Source: Elusimicrobiota bacterium (lineage in GTDB: Bacteria; Elusimicrobiota; Elusimicrobia; UBA1565; UBA9628). Taken from it: a stretch of DNA of 64,000 nucleotides. A program made the position numbers and the translations under genes. Under the pieces are notes generated by a model, which had not been told where the DNA came from, ran no database searches, and saw only the letters and a list, made by a program, of their open reading frames with translations. The stretch lies in the NCBI GenBank assembly GCA_023213235.1, contig CP096137.1, positions 2,125,047 to 2,189,046 of the forward strand. Direction: 5' to 3'. This document shows positions 9,999-18,026 of the stretch, in pieces. Within the stretch, counting starts at the first letter, position 1, and every line of letters begins with the position of its first letter.

Positions 9999-12229
9999 AT
10001 GAGCTTTAACCAGAAGATCAGCCTGCAGGAAACTGTGGGCGGTAAGACCATTACTCTCCAGACGGGCACCTTGGCCAAGCAGGCCGGCGGCGCCGTCACC
10101 GTGCACCTCGACGGCACCATCGTGTTCTCGGCGTCCACGGTCCAGAAGAACCCGAAGGACGTCATGTTCGTGCCCCTGACCTCCGACTACCGCGAGCGCG
10201 CCTACGCGACCGGCCGCGTCCCCGGCGGCTTCTTCAAGCGCGAGATGCGTCCCCGCGACAAGGAGACCTTGACGTCCCGCCTCATCGACCGCCCGATCCG
10301 CCCGCTGTTCCCCGAAGGCTGGAACTTCGAGACGTCGGTGCAGTCGATCGTCGTCTCCTGCGACATGCAGAACGATCCCGACGTCCTCGGCATCACCGGC
10401 GCCTCCGCGTCCCTGATGCTGTCCGACGCTCCGTGGAACGGCCCCGTCGGCGGCCTGCGCATCTGCCGCGTCAACGGCGCGTTCATCATCTTCCCGACGT
10501 GGGAAGAGCGCGCCAACGCCGACCTCGAGCTCATCGTCGCCGGCAAGAAGGACGCCCTGCTCATGGTCGAGGGCTCCGCGAACGAAGTCTCCGAAGAAGT
10601 GTTCGCCGAGGCTCTCGACATCGCGCAGAAGGAGATCAACAAGCTCTGCGACCTGCAGCTCCAGCTCCTCAAGCAGTCCGAGGCCTCGGGCCGCAAGATC
10701 GTCAAGAAGTACCCGAAGGCCCTCGAGATTCCCGCCGCCGTCACCGCCCTCGTCAAGCAGAAGTGCACGGACGGCATCAAGGCCGCCCTTCGCGCCAAGC
10801 TCGACAAGCACGGCCTCGACGCCAAGGTCGACGAGCTCAAGGACGCGGTCAAGAAGGAGCTCGACGAGAAGAAGGCCGATCCGGCCTACGCCGACGGCTC
10901 CAAGTGGGTCGGCAAGATCGTCGAGGACATCCTCTACACCGAGTCGCGCGCGCTCACGCTCGACTCCAAGCAGCGCCCGGACGGCCGCGGCTTCGAGGAA
11001 ATCCGCCCGATCGAGATCATGATGAAGCCCTTCGAGCGCCTGCACGGCTCGGTGGTCTTCCAGCGCGGCCAGACGCAGGCCTTCTGCTCCACGACGCTCG
11101 GCACCCCGGGCGACATGCAGATCATGGACGTGATCGAAGGGGAATATAAGGAGCGCTTCATGCTCCATTACAACTTCCCGTCCTTCTCCGTCGGCGAGGT
11201 CCGCCCCGAGCGCGGCCCCGGCCGCCGCGAGATCGGTCACGGCGCGCTCGCGCGCCGCTCCTCGCCGCCCTGCTCCCGCCGGTCGACGAGTTCCCGTACA
11301 CGCTCCGCGTGGTCAGCGAGATCTGGGAGTCCAACGGCTCCTCGTCCATGGCCTCCGTCTGCGGCGGCTCCTTGTCCCTGTTCGACGCCGGCGTGCCGAT
11401 GAAGGCCGCCTGCGCCGGCATCGCGATGGGCCTCGTCCTCGAGGGCGGCAAGTACGCCGTCCTCACCGACATCGCCGGCATCGAAGACCACAACGGCGAC
11501 ATGGACTTCAAGGTCGCGGGTTCCCGCAACGGAATCACCGGCTTCCAGATGGACATGAAGATCGAGGGCCTTTCCATCTCGATCATGAAGGAAGCGCTGG
11601 CCCAGGCCAAGCGCGGCCGCCTGTTCATCCTCGACAAGATGGACGCGATCCTCCCCGAGCCCCGCAAGGAGCTCCCCGAGTTCGCGCCCCGCTTGTACCG
11701 CATCAAGATCCCCTCGGACAAGATCGGAGCCCTCATCGGCCCCGGCGGCAAGAACATCCGCCGCATCCAGGAGACCTACGGCGTCAACATCGACGTCGAG
11801 GACGACGGCAGCGTGTTCGTCGCGGGAACCGATCCCGTGGGCTGCGACCAGGCGAAGGCCGAGGTCGAGTCCCTCACGATGGAAGCCGAGGTCGGCAAGA
11901 TCTACAAGGGACACGTCGTCTCCATCAAGGAGTTCGGCGCGTTCGTCGAGATCTTCCCGGGCCGCGAGGGCCTGCTCCACATCTCGCAGATCGACGTCAA
12001 GCGCATCGCGAAGGTCGAGGAAGTCCTCAAGATCGGCGACGAGGTCGAGGTGAAGGTCCTCGAGATCGACGGCGACTCGAAGATCCGCCTCTCGCGCAAG
12101 GCGGTGCTCAGCCCCGGGTCGGAGAACGACTCGCCCGGGCCGCGCCGCGACGGGCCCCGCCCGGAGCACGCCGGTGCCGGCCGCGGTGATCGCGGCGGCC
12201 GCGGCGGCGACCGCGGTGGACGCCGGTAG
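9999..12229 (+). CDS. pnp: polyribonucleotide nucleotidyltransferase (PNPase), one frameshift
   Basis: Phosphorolytic 3'-5' exoribonuclease of the RNA degradosome. The order is first RNase PH domain (RERAYATGRVPGGFFKRE, LIDRPIRPLFP), helical domain, second RNase PH domain (GRREIGHGALA, then ESNGSSSMASVCGGSLSL and DIAGIEDHNGDMDFKVAG with catalytic aspartates), KH domain (KIGALIGPGGKNIRRIQ) and S1 domain (GHVVSIKEFGAFVEIFPGREGLLHIS). The tail is rich in Arg/Gly repeats. One base is missing at about 11256, where ALARR must join to a LAALLPPVDEF-type continuation. Unlike most breaks here, this one is not in a long run. The corrected length of 743 residues is normal. Confidence 0.95.
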
Positions 12230-12251
12230 AGGTCATTTACTAACTTAACGC

Positions 12252-12769
12252 ATGGCCAAGAAGACGCCGGCGCCGGCGAACGGGAACGGAGCGGAAGGTC
12301 CGCTCAAGACTCTCAAGTCCGTCTACGACTTCATGGTGCAGAACGGTCTCGACGCGGTCGAGATCACGGAAGACGGCGCGCAGGTCAAGCTGGTCCGCCG
12401 CAAGGCGAACGTCCAGCAGGTCGCCGTTCCGGTGCCGGTCGCGGCGGGGGCTCGTACCAGGCTCCCGCCGCGGCCGCCCCTTCGTCTCACGCGGCGGCTC
12501 CCGCCGCCGCGCCGTCGGCCCCCGTTCCGGCCGGCACGGCGGTGAAGTCCCCGATGATGGGCATCTTCTACCGCGCTCCGTCCCCGTCGAGCCCGCCCTT
12601 CTGCAAGGACGGCGAGCAGGTCAAGGCCGGCCAGGTCATCTGCATGATCGAGGCCATGAAGGTCTTCAACGAGATCAAGGCCGAGTACCCGTGCACGATC
12701 GTGAAGTGCCTCGTCGAGAACGGCAAGCCCGTCAAGTCGGGCCAAGACCTCATCATCGTCCAGCGCTGA
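12252..12769 (+). CDS. accB: biotin carboxyl carrier protein of acetyl-CoA carboxylase (one frameshift)
   Basis: Carries the biotin that shuttles carboxyl groups in the first step of fatty-acid synthesis. The N-terminal segment (LKSVYDFMVQNGLDAVEITEDG) is followed by an Ala/Pro-rich hinge and a biotinyl domain with MMGIFYRAP and the biotinylation motif EAMKVFNEI (lysine in AMK). One G is missing in the GGGGG run at about 12445; adding it turns the apparent Arg/Pro-rich stretch into a normal Ala/Pro linker and yields 172 residues. The usual partner accC does not follow; an AT-rich gene island does. Confidence 0.93.
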
Positions 12770-12798
12770 TCGTTTTACGCTCATACTGAGCGAATCCC

Positions 12799-13545
12799 AT
12801 GAGCCCCAGTCAGGTTTTTTATAGGACCAATAAGGCTCATGCGCTGGAAAAGTGCCTCTCAGGCATTGAAAGCGTACTTGACGCCACGGATGATTGTGCG
12901 GTCGCACAAAACTGGCGCATCGATCATAGAGTCGACATGCGCCGCGAAGGTCACCTTCTCACCAACCTTCAGCGCCCACTCCTGGCTAATTCGATAAAGT
13001 CAGCCTATACTTCATACTATCGCTCCTGGGTTGGCTGCACAGAAAGAACCCCCGTCTATATTGCTCCGGACAACACCGGCAATCAGATAGGCCGTCTTCC
13101 ACCGCAGCTACTAACCCATGTTATCTCATTAAATAACCCAGCTCTGATGGAGGCACTGGATGAATTTTCTGGACGCTTCATGGGTATTCGCAGAGGGAGC
13201 GATTGGTCAAATTGGCTTGACAAGGAAATCACAGATCAGTCTAACGACGACGAATTCCTTAAGGATATATTGAATAGCTGGAATCAGTGGCTGCAAAAAT
13301 CCGGAACCCCAAAGAGACCTCGATGGGTTTCTTTTTCACGGAGTCTTGGAGACGCGTTAGCGGATCCAGCGTGGCCGGATCGAATCGCAGACGCTCTCGG
13401 TCTGGCTCACATTGGTCATAACGAATGGATCATGTTGGTGGAATTTCCAGTAGAGCATGCCGTCAACCTCCATCGGCCTACGAGCATTGAAGCCGGTTGG
13501 TATTGGGCGCACTTTCCGTCACCCCGGGATTACAGTGGGGGCTAA
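12799..13545 (+). CDS. unknown protein, first gene of the AT-rich island
   Basis: A 248-residue soluble protein that I do not recognise. It has no signal peptide or membrane segment. It is rich in aromatic residues (many Trp and Tyr), with local stretches such as HLLTNLQRPLLANSIKSAY, GSDWSNWLDKEI and ALGLAHIGHNEWIMLVEF. The frame ends in TAA right after a GGGGG run (YSGG). Adding one G, the common error in this sequence, would read on without a stop into the next frame (LTMDMTPSKHG) and make a single 319-residue protein. The start ATG has no clear Shine-Dalgarno. Codon use differs sharply from flanking housekeeping genes. Confidence 0.7.
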   Translation: MSPSQVFYRTNKAHALEKCLSGIESVLDATDDCAVAQNWRIDHRVDMRREGHLLTNLQRPLLANSIKSAYTSYYRSWVGCTERTPVYIAPDNTGNQIGRLPPQLLTHVISLNNPALMEALDEFSGRFMGIRRGSDWSNWLDKEITDQSNDDEFLKDILNSWNQWLQKSGTPKRPRWVSFSRSLGDALADPAWPDRIADALGLAHIGHNEWIMLVEFPVEHAVNLHRPTSIEAGWYWAHFPSPRDYSGG

Positions 13546-13547
13546 CG

Positions 13548-13757
13548 ATGGATATGACGCCATCCAAACATGGCGCTCCACGACCCGAAATGATTGCCGC
13601 GCCGACTCCAATCCCCTTAGACGCAGCGCGCATCCGAATTGGGAAAACGCAACAGGCACGCTCCCAAGGGCCGCGCAACATTCGGAAAAAGCACTACGAA
13701 CATTTAAAGCGTGACTATGGAGCTGCCGCCATCAAGAAGTGGTTGCCCTCAATATAA
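13548..13757 (+). CDS. small basic protein, or C-terminus of the preceding gene
   Basis: A 69-residue frame beginning MDMTPSKHGAPRPEMI and ending in a basic helix (NIRKKHYEHLKRDYG, then IKKWLPSI). It starts two bases after the stop of the first island gene and its TAA overlaps the next ATG (TAATG). It may be a real small coupled gene, or the C-terminus of the upstream protein separated by a one-G deletion in the run at 13537-13541. The second reading is slightly favoured because the same error recurs across the window. No known family recognised. Confidence 0.5.
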   Translation: MDMTPSKHGAPRPEMIAAPTPIPLDAARIRIGKTQQARSQGPRNIRKKHYEHLKRDYGAAAIKKWLPSI

Positions 13758-16069
13758 TGTCTTCTCCTACTTACGATAAATCGCCACTCGCACGTCTCAA
13801 GCTAATGCTTGAGCAACTCGCCATTGCCCCCAAGGCCGCCGATCTTGAGGATATTCTTAAGGGTCGCACTTTGCCGGCTCTCGGAGATTCTCGATCTACC
13901 GCAGACTGGATTTGGGAAGCGGCTCGAACTACCAGCACTCGTCTATCTGTTTCCACGTCACTCGCAAACCTGAGCAATGAGCTGATCGGCGCCATTCAAG
14001 CGGAAACTCTCAACCGCTCGTCCGATTATGTTTTAAGTCTCCTGCAATTAACTGAGTACATCCCTGAAAGTAGAGTTGCATTTAAAAATCTACTGGCGCT
14101 CGAGTCTCGTATTGGCAAGGGCATCCCAGATCGAATCAGGCATCAGCTGACGCGATCAATAATCTTTAATCAGATTGATCGCTCTCAAGAGAAGCGATGG
14201 ATGGAAATACTCACATCCGCTGATTCGGCTTTGACAAAGCGCGATCTTGAGTCGGCGTATCTTGGTGTGATTTGGCTACCGCCATTGCCTGGAGAGTCGT
14301 TCCAGGCTCCTATCGATTTACTGCCGACCGCGCTCGGTCTATTTGCAAAGCAAATGATCGAACGCGGAGCAAATCCCGTGATACTGAATCACGCGATCGA
14401 TCTTCCATTGCATTACTACCCGGCAACTACAGCTGAGTGGACCAATATATTCGCCTCCGCATATCCCCAATGGCCCGGTGCGCTACGAGATATCGCGAAG
14501 GTTCGTTTTGAAGATTTGGAGGGGACTGCCCGTATAAAAGCTGCTCTTAAGGGCAAGGATTTGAATGCCTTAATTGTTGGGACTGCCTTCAGCCTTATCG
14601 GCAAAGAATCTGAAGCTCTCAAGAATTGGTTGAACGCCAGTGGAATCGAGACGATTCTCGCGAGGAGAATTTCCAATAATGAGACGAACTTGGTTCATGC
14701 CGACTTAATTCAGTTGGATGACTCCGCTTGGAAAGCGGCCCCGATTGAAGCTGGCACTCCGGCAATCAAATTTGCGATTTCACTCACAGAAAAACTCATT
14801 ACGAATCTCGGAATACCCAAAAAGTCTCCCGAACCGCTTGTCGCCGAAGTAGAGCCGCGTCCGACTCCTGCACGGAAATCCAGGCAGTTGCTTTCCGATT
14901 GGAAAGGGCTCTCGAACAAGCTTAAGGAAGCCATCAAAGACGCCAGAAAGCGCTTCTATTTTCAACAGCCCGTGGAGGGCCTTAACTTAGCTCGGGAAAT
15001 TGCTGAGTTGCAGCGTGCCGCCTCGACGCCTAAGGTGCACATCGCAAAGACGTTGTGCAATATTGCAACTGCCGCAATTGATTCTGGGTACACAGACGAA
15101 GCCCGAACACTTGTCACAGAAGCACGTGACTTCAGTCCCAACGATCCTGTTTCTCACAACATTCAGGCAGAAATTGAGCGGCGATTTGGTGATCCAAAGC
15201 AGGCGGAAGCCCAATACCAATATTGCATGACGGCCTTTCCCAATGATCAGGTCGCACACAGCGGCTTTGCTTCCGTGCTACGCGAAAAAAATGACCTGCC
15301 CGGAGCCGAAAAAATTCTTGTCGCCGCGATTAAAAAATTCCACGACACGATTTCTCTTCGTACAAATCTCGCCGCCGTGTATCGCGCAAAGGGGCAGCGG
15401 GAGAAAGCGATACAGCTCTACAAAGAAATACTCGCGGAGCAGCCTGACCATATTCATGCGCGAATGGGGTTGGCAATCGCATTAAAGGAATTGAACCGCT
15501 ATCCTGAGGCATTAGCGCTCGTGCCTTCAATGAAACCTCAGAAATTCGAAGAGTGGATTTGTTTCAACGTTTACGCTTCAATTGTGGCGCAATCCGGTGC
15601 CCAGGACGAAGCAATTAAGATGTTGCAGCACGGAATTCAGCAGTGCTACATCCCGACTCTTCGCGTGCTGTTCGAAATTGGCCTTGCAATCGTATTCATA
15701 AAGCAGGACCAGCCTGAATCCTATGCCAAAGCGTGGGGAATTCTCAATAAAGTTGGTCTCGTAGAGAATCGGAATAAGCGACTTCTGTCTGTTTGCAAAA
15801 TGCATGCACTCGCTGGTATGAAGGCGGCATCCATACGTGAGGAGATTCAGGCTGTCCGCACAGAACTCGGCAGCGGTATCGCGGAATTTATTGAATTACT
15901 CTCCGCGCGCTTTGATCTTGGTCTTAGCAAGAAAAAATCTAAAACTAACAAGGCGGACCTTCAAAAACGCCTCCTTAGAAACGAAGAGGATTTGTTCTTC
16001 AATGCAGTTGCTGCCAGGGTTAGTAGTGATACTCGCAGCATCGCGACTTCCTTCGCACTACCTACTTAG
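13757..16069 (+). CDS. large helical-repeat (TPR) protein of the AT-rich island
   Basis: 770 residues, predicted cytoplasmic. The first 350 residues are helical and unrecognised. A proline/charge-rich linker (PEPLVAEVEPRPTPARKSRQ) follows. From about 410 to 640 there are tetratricopeptide-like repeats (ARTLVTEARDFSPNDPVSHN, AEAQYQYCMTAFPNDQVAH, AIQLYKEILAEQPDHIHAR). The C-terminus is helical and lysine-rich. The start is the ATG at 13757, which overlaps the upstream stop; an upstream ATG at 13739 lies inside the previous gene. TPR proteins are scaffolds, so this is probably the partner of the upstream protein. Defence, regulatory or secretion roles are all possible; none is shown by the sequence. 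Confidence 0.75.
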   Translation: MSSPTYDKSPLARLKLMLEQLAIAPKAADLEDILKGRTLPALGDSRSTADWIWEAARTTSTRLSVSTSLANLSNELIGAIQAETLNRSSDYVLSLLQLTEYIPESRVAFKNLLALESRIGKGIPDRIRHQLTRSIIFNQIDRSQEKRWMEILTSADSALTKRDLESAYLGVIWLPPLPGESFQAPIDLLPTALGLFAKQMIERGANPVILNHAIDLPLHYYPATTAEWTNIFASAYPQWPGALRDIAKVRFEDLEGTARIKAALKGKDLNALIVGTAFSLIGKESEALKNWLNASGIETILARRISNNETNLVHADLIQLDDSAWKAAPIEAGTPAIKFAISLTEKLITNLGIPKKSPEPLVAEVEPRPTPARKSRQLLSDWKGLSNKLKEAIKDARKRFYFQQPVEGLNLAREIAELQRAASTPKVHIAKTLCNIATAAIDSGYTDEARTLVTEARDFSPNDPVSHNIQAEIERRFGDPKQAEAQYQYCMTAFPNDQVAHSGFASVLREKNDLPGAEKILVAAIKKFHDTISLRTNLAAVYRAKGQREKAIQLYKEILAEQPDHIHARMGLAIALKELNRYPEALALVPSMKPQKFEEWICFNVYASIVAQSGAQDEAIKMLQHGIQQCYIPTLRVLFEIGLAIVFIKQDQPESYAKAWGILNKVGLVENRNKRLLSVCKMHALAGMKAASIREEIQAVRTELGSGIAEFIELLSARFDLGLSKKKSKTNKADLQKRLLRNEEDLFFNAVAARVSSDTRSIATSFALPT

Positions 16070-16078
16070 GATCTGCCC

Positions 16079-16727
16079 ATGAACGATACCGCCAACCTCC
16101 GCCTGGGCGACATCGCCCCCGATTTCACCGCCGAGACGTCGCAGGGCCCGATCTCCTACCACCGGTGGCTCGGCGACAGCTGGGGTGTTCTTCTCGCACC
16201 CGAAGGACTTCACGCCCGTCTGCACGACCGAACTCGGCGAGGCCGCCAAGCGCTCCGGCGACTTCAAGAAGCGCGGCGTGAAGGTGCTGGCGCTCTCCGT
16301 CGACTCCTCGGAGTCCCACGGGAAGTGGAAGTCCGACATCGAGGAGACGCAGTCCTGCACGGTCGACTACCCGATCGTCGGTGACTCCGACAAGAAGGTC
16401 GCCAATCTCTACGGCATGATCCACCCGAAGGCGCTCGACAGCATGACCGTGCGCACGGTGTTCGTGATCGACCCGAACAAAAAGATCCGCCTGACGATGA
16501 CCTATCCCGCCTCGACGGGCCGAAACTTCGACGAGATCCTGCGCGTCATCGACGCCCTACAGCTCGCCGACAAGTACAAGGTCGCGACCCCGGTGAACTG
16601 GAAGGACGGCCAGGACGTCATCATCCCGCCGGCGATCCAGGACCCCGAGGTGCTCAAGCGCGACTACCCGAAGGGCTTCAAGGTCATCAAGCCGTACCTG
16701 CGCACGACGCCCCAGCCGAACAAGTGA
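16079..16727 (+). CDS. 1-Cys (Prx6-type) peroxiredoxin, one frameshift
   Basis: Thiol peroxidase that reduces hydrogen peroxide and alkyl peroxides. The Prx6 pattern is clear: GDIAPDFTAETSQG near the N-terminus, the peroxidatic cysteine in FTPVCTTELG, ALSVDSSESHGKW, and the C-terminal extension (NWKDGQDVIIPP, YLRTTPQPNK) typical of the roughly 215-residue 1-Cys group. The frame breaks at the GGGG run near 16182 (SWG to VFFSHPKDF). Two more Gs, or one fewer, restore it. A TAGGAT box at 16067-16072, overlapping the stop of the island gene, lies six bases before the ATG. Confidence 0.9.
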
Positions 16728-16963
16728 GCTATCAGGTCGGCGACCTCGTCCGCCTGACGACGATGCCCGCGTGGGTGAAGACCCTGCCGGAGGAGTCGCA
16801 GCTGGCGTTCAAGACCTGCTTCCGGCGCTCGTACAAGATCGCGCACATCACGCGCGACGGGCTCCTGGTCCTCGACGTCAGCCGCGATGTCGACCCGGTC
16901 CTCGGCACGAACCACAACGACCTGCGCGTCGAGCCCGACTACGTGACGCCGACGCGCGGCTGA
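16724..16963 (+). CDS. small conserved-looking hypothetical protein
   Basis: A 79-residue protein beginning at a GTG that overlaps the peroxiredoxin TGA stop (GTGA). The sequence starts SYQVGDLVRLTTMPAWVKTLP and contains IAHITRDGLLVLDVS. That suggests a small beta-barrel with a KOW/SH3-like feel, although no family can be assigned. Coupling to the peroxiredoxin gene suggests a shared message. It ends immediately before a 40-bp inverted repeat. Confidence 0.65.
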   Translation: MSYQVGDLVRLTTMPAWVKTLPEESQLAFKTCFRRSYKIAHITRDGLLVLDVSRDVDPVLGTNHNDLRVEPDYVTPTRG

Positions 16964-17003
16964 GTTATCCGCCGATTTACCGCGCGGTAAATCTGGGGAT
17001 AAC
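16964..17003. terminator. bidirectional hairpin between convergent genes
   Basis: GTTATCC (16964-16970) pairs with GGATAAC (16997-17003) around a perfect 20-base palindrome at 16974-16993 (GATTTACCGC/GCGGTAAATC). It separates the plus-strand small gene ending at 16963 from the minus-strand protease gene, whose stop codon lies inside it. No long T-tract follows on either strand; a Rho-independent terminator or dyad binding site are both possible. Confidence 0.55.
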
Positions 17004-17897
17004 TTCTTCCGCGACCCACGTCATCGCGAATATCTCGCACAGGTCCGCGCCGGACAGAGCCGGGCTGCCGCCGCGTTCGACGGACCACGTGTTGCGCGTC
17101 TTGAAGACCGTGCCCGCCGCGCCGCGCTCGTAGCCGATCACCGTGAAGTAATGGGCGCCCTTGTCGTCGGAGTCGCGGCGCCACTCCTCGCTCGGCGCCC
17201 AGCCCGATAGCAGGCCGACGCCGACGGGAATCCCGGCCGCGAGCTTGCGCTCCAGGAGCTTGGCGACGCGCTCCGCGTCGCAGCGCACCGCGCCCTTCTT
17301 CCACGCCGAACGCGCCGCGTTTCCGGCGAAGCGCAGGAAGCTATCGCCGCCCATCTCGAAGCCCGCGAGCTCGGCGCGGACCTTCTCGCGCGCGGCGTCC
17401 GCCTCCGGCGTCGCCGACTCGGGGAGCAATTCCTCGACGACGGACTCGCGTCCGCGCAGGATCTTGAGGGCCTTCGTCCGGAACTCCGGCCAGCGCGCCG
17501 TGAGCTCCGCGTAGAGGTCGCCGGGAATGACGCCGCCGTCGAGCGCGAGCCTCACAGCGGGGCGCAGCATGCCCGTCTCGCGGCCCCGGAGCAGGCCGCG
17601 CGCGCGGCCGCGCACGAACAGGTCGGCCTCGGAGAGACGGATCGTCCGCCCGTGGCGCCGGAAGTACGCGGACTCGAGCAGCGCCACCGCGACGAACGAG
17701 TGGCACGAGTTGAGGCGCCCCTGCACGCGCGGCCCGTCGGCGAAGTGATGCGACAGGTCGGCGCGCGGGGGAAGCCCGGAAAGGGTAGGCGCCGCGGCGT
17801 TCGAAACGGCCCGATCCGCCGAAGCCTCGAATTCCTGGGCTCCCGAGAGAGGGGACAGGAGCAGGAGAAGCACGGCCGGCCACGCGCGCGGCGCCAT
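16977..17897 (-). CDS. secreted papain-like (C1 family) cysteine protease
   Basis: 306 residues with a clear signal peptide (PAVLLLLLSPLSGAQ) and a mature papain-like core. The oxyanion-hole and nucleophile motif is VQGRLNSCHSFVAV (Gln 59, Cys 65). The catalytic His is in KGAHYFTVIGYE and the Asn-Trp motif is TRNTWS. Papains usually read SCW; here it is SCH, a substitution found in divergent bacterial members. It should act in the periplasm or outside the cell; there is no obvious propeptide. A TATCAT box lies five bases before the ATG, so the transcript may be leaderless. It stands alone, divergent from ftsK. Confidence 0.8.
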   Translation of the reverse strand: MAPRAWPAVLLLLLSPLSGAQEFEASADRAVSNAAAPTLSGLPPRADLSHHFADGPRVQGRLNSCHSFVAVALLESAYFRRHGRTIRLSEADLFVRGRARGLLRGRETGMLRPAVRLALDGGVIPGDLYAELTARWPEFRTKALKILRGRESVVEELLPESATPEADAAREKVRAELAGFEMGGDSFLRFAGNAARSAWKKGAVRCDAERVAKLLERKLAAGIPVGVGLLSGWAPSEEWRRDSDDKGAHYFTVIGYERGAAGTVFKTRNTWSVERGGSPALSGADLCEIFAMTWVAEEVIPRFTAR

Positions 17898-17930
17898 GAC
17901 TCATGATAGCGCGGCCTCCGAATTGGGGCG

Positions 17931-17984
17931 TTAACCTAGGTTAAGGGGCGGACCCCTGGATAAGCGGGGAAAATCCGCTATAAT
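17931..17984 (+). promoter_or_regulatory. ftsK upstream region: 14-bp palindrome and -10 box
   Basis: TTAACCTAGGTTAA at 17931-17944 is a perfect palindrome flanked on both sides by GGGGCG, which looks like an operator. A TATAAT -10 box follows at 17979-17984; no good -35 is seen at the expected distance. Initiation near 17991 would leave a leader of about 35 bases before the ftsK ATG, unlike the leaderless starts elsewhere in the window. Confidence 0.45.
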
Positions 17985-18026
17985 TCATGCCTCACAGACG
18001 TCGAGGCACCTGGGGGCTATTCCTTA

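Larger units (their letters stand above)
12799..16069 (+). other. AT-rich gene island between accB and the peroxiredoxin gene
   Basis: From about 12775 to 16070 base composition drops by eye from roughly 70% GC to roughly half, and codons ending in A or T become common. The island holds two or three plus-strand genes in tight order: a 248-residue protein, a possible 69-residue protein and a 770-residue repeat protein coupled by a TAATG overlap. No integrase, transposase, flanking repeat or tRNA lies at either edge. The composition indicates recent acquisition; the mechanism is not visible. Confidence 0.8.

Noticed and set aside
12778..12792. CGCTCA-TAC-TGAGCG hairpin after accB as a terminator
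   Set aside because: The stem is only six bases with a three-base loop and no T-tract follows on the plus strand; a TTTT precedes it instead.
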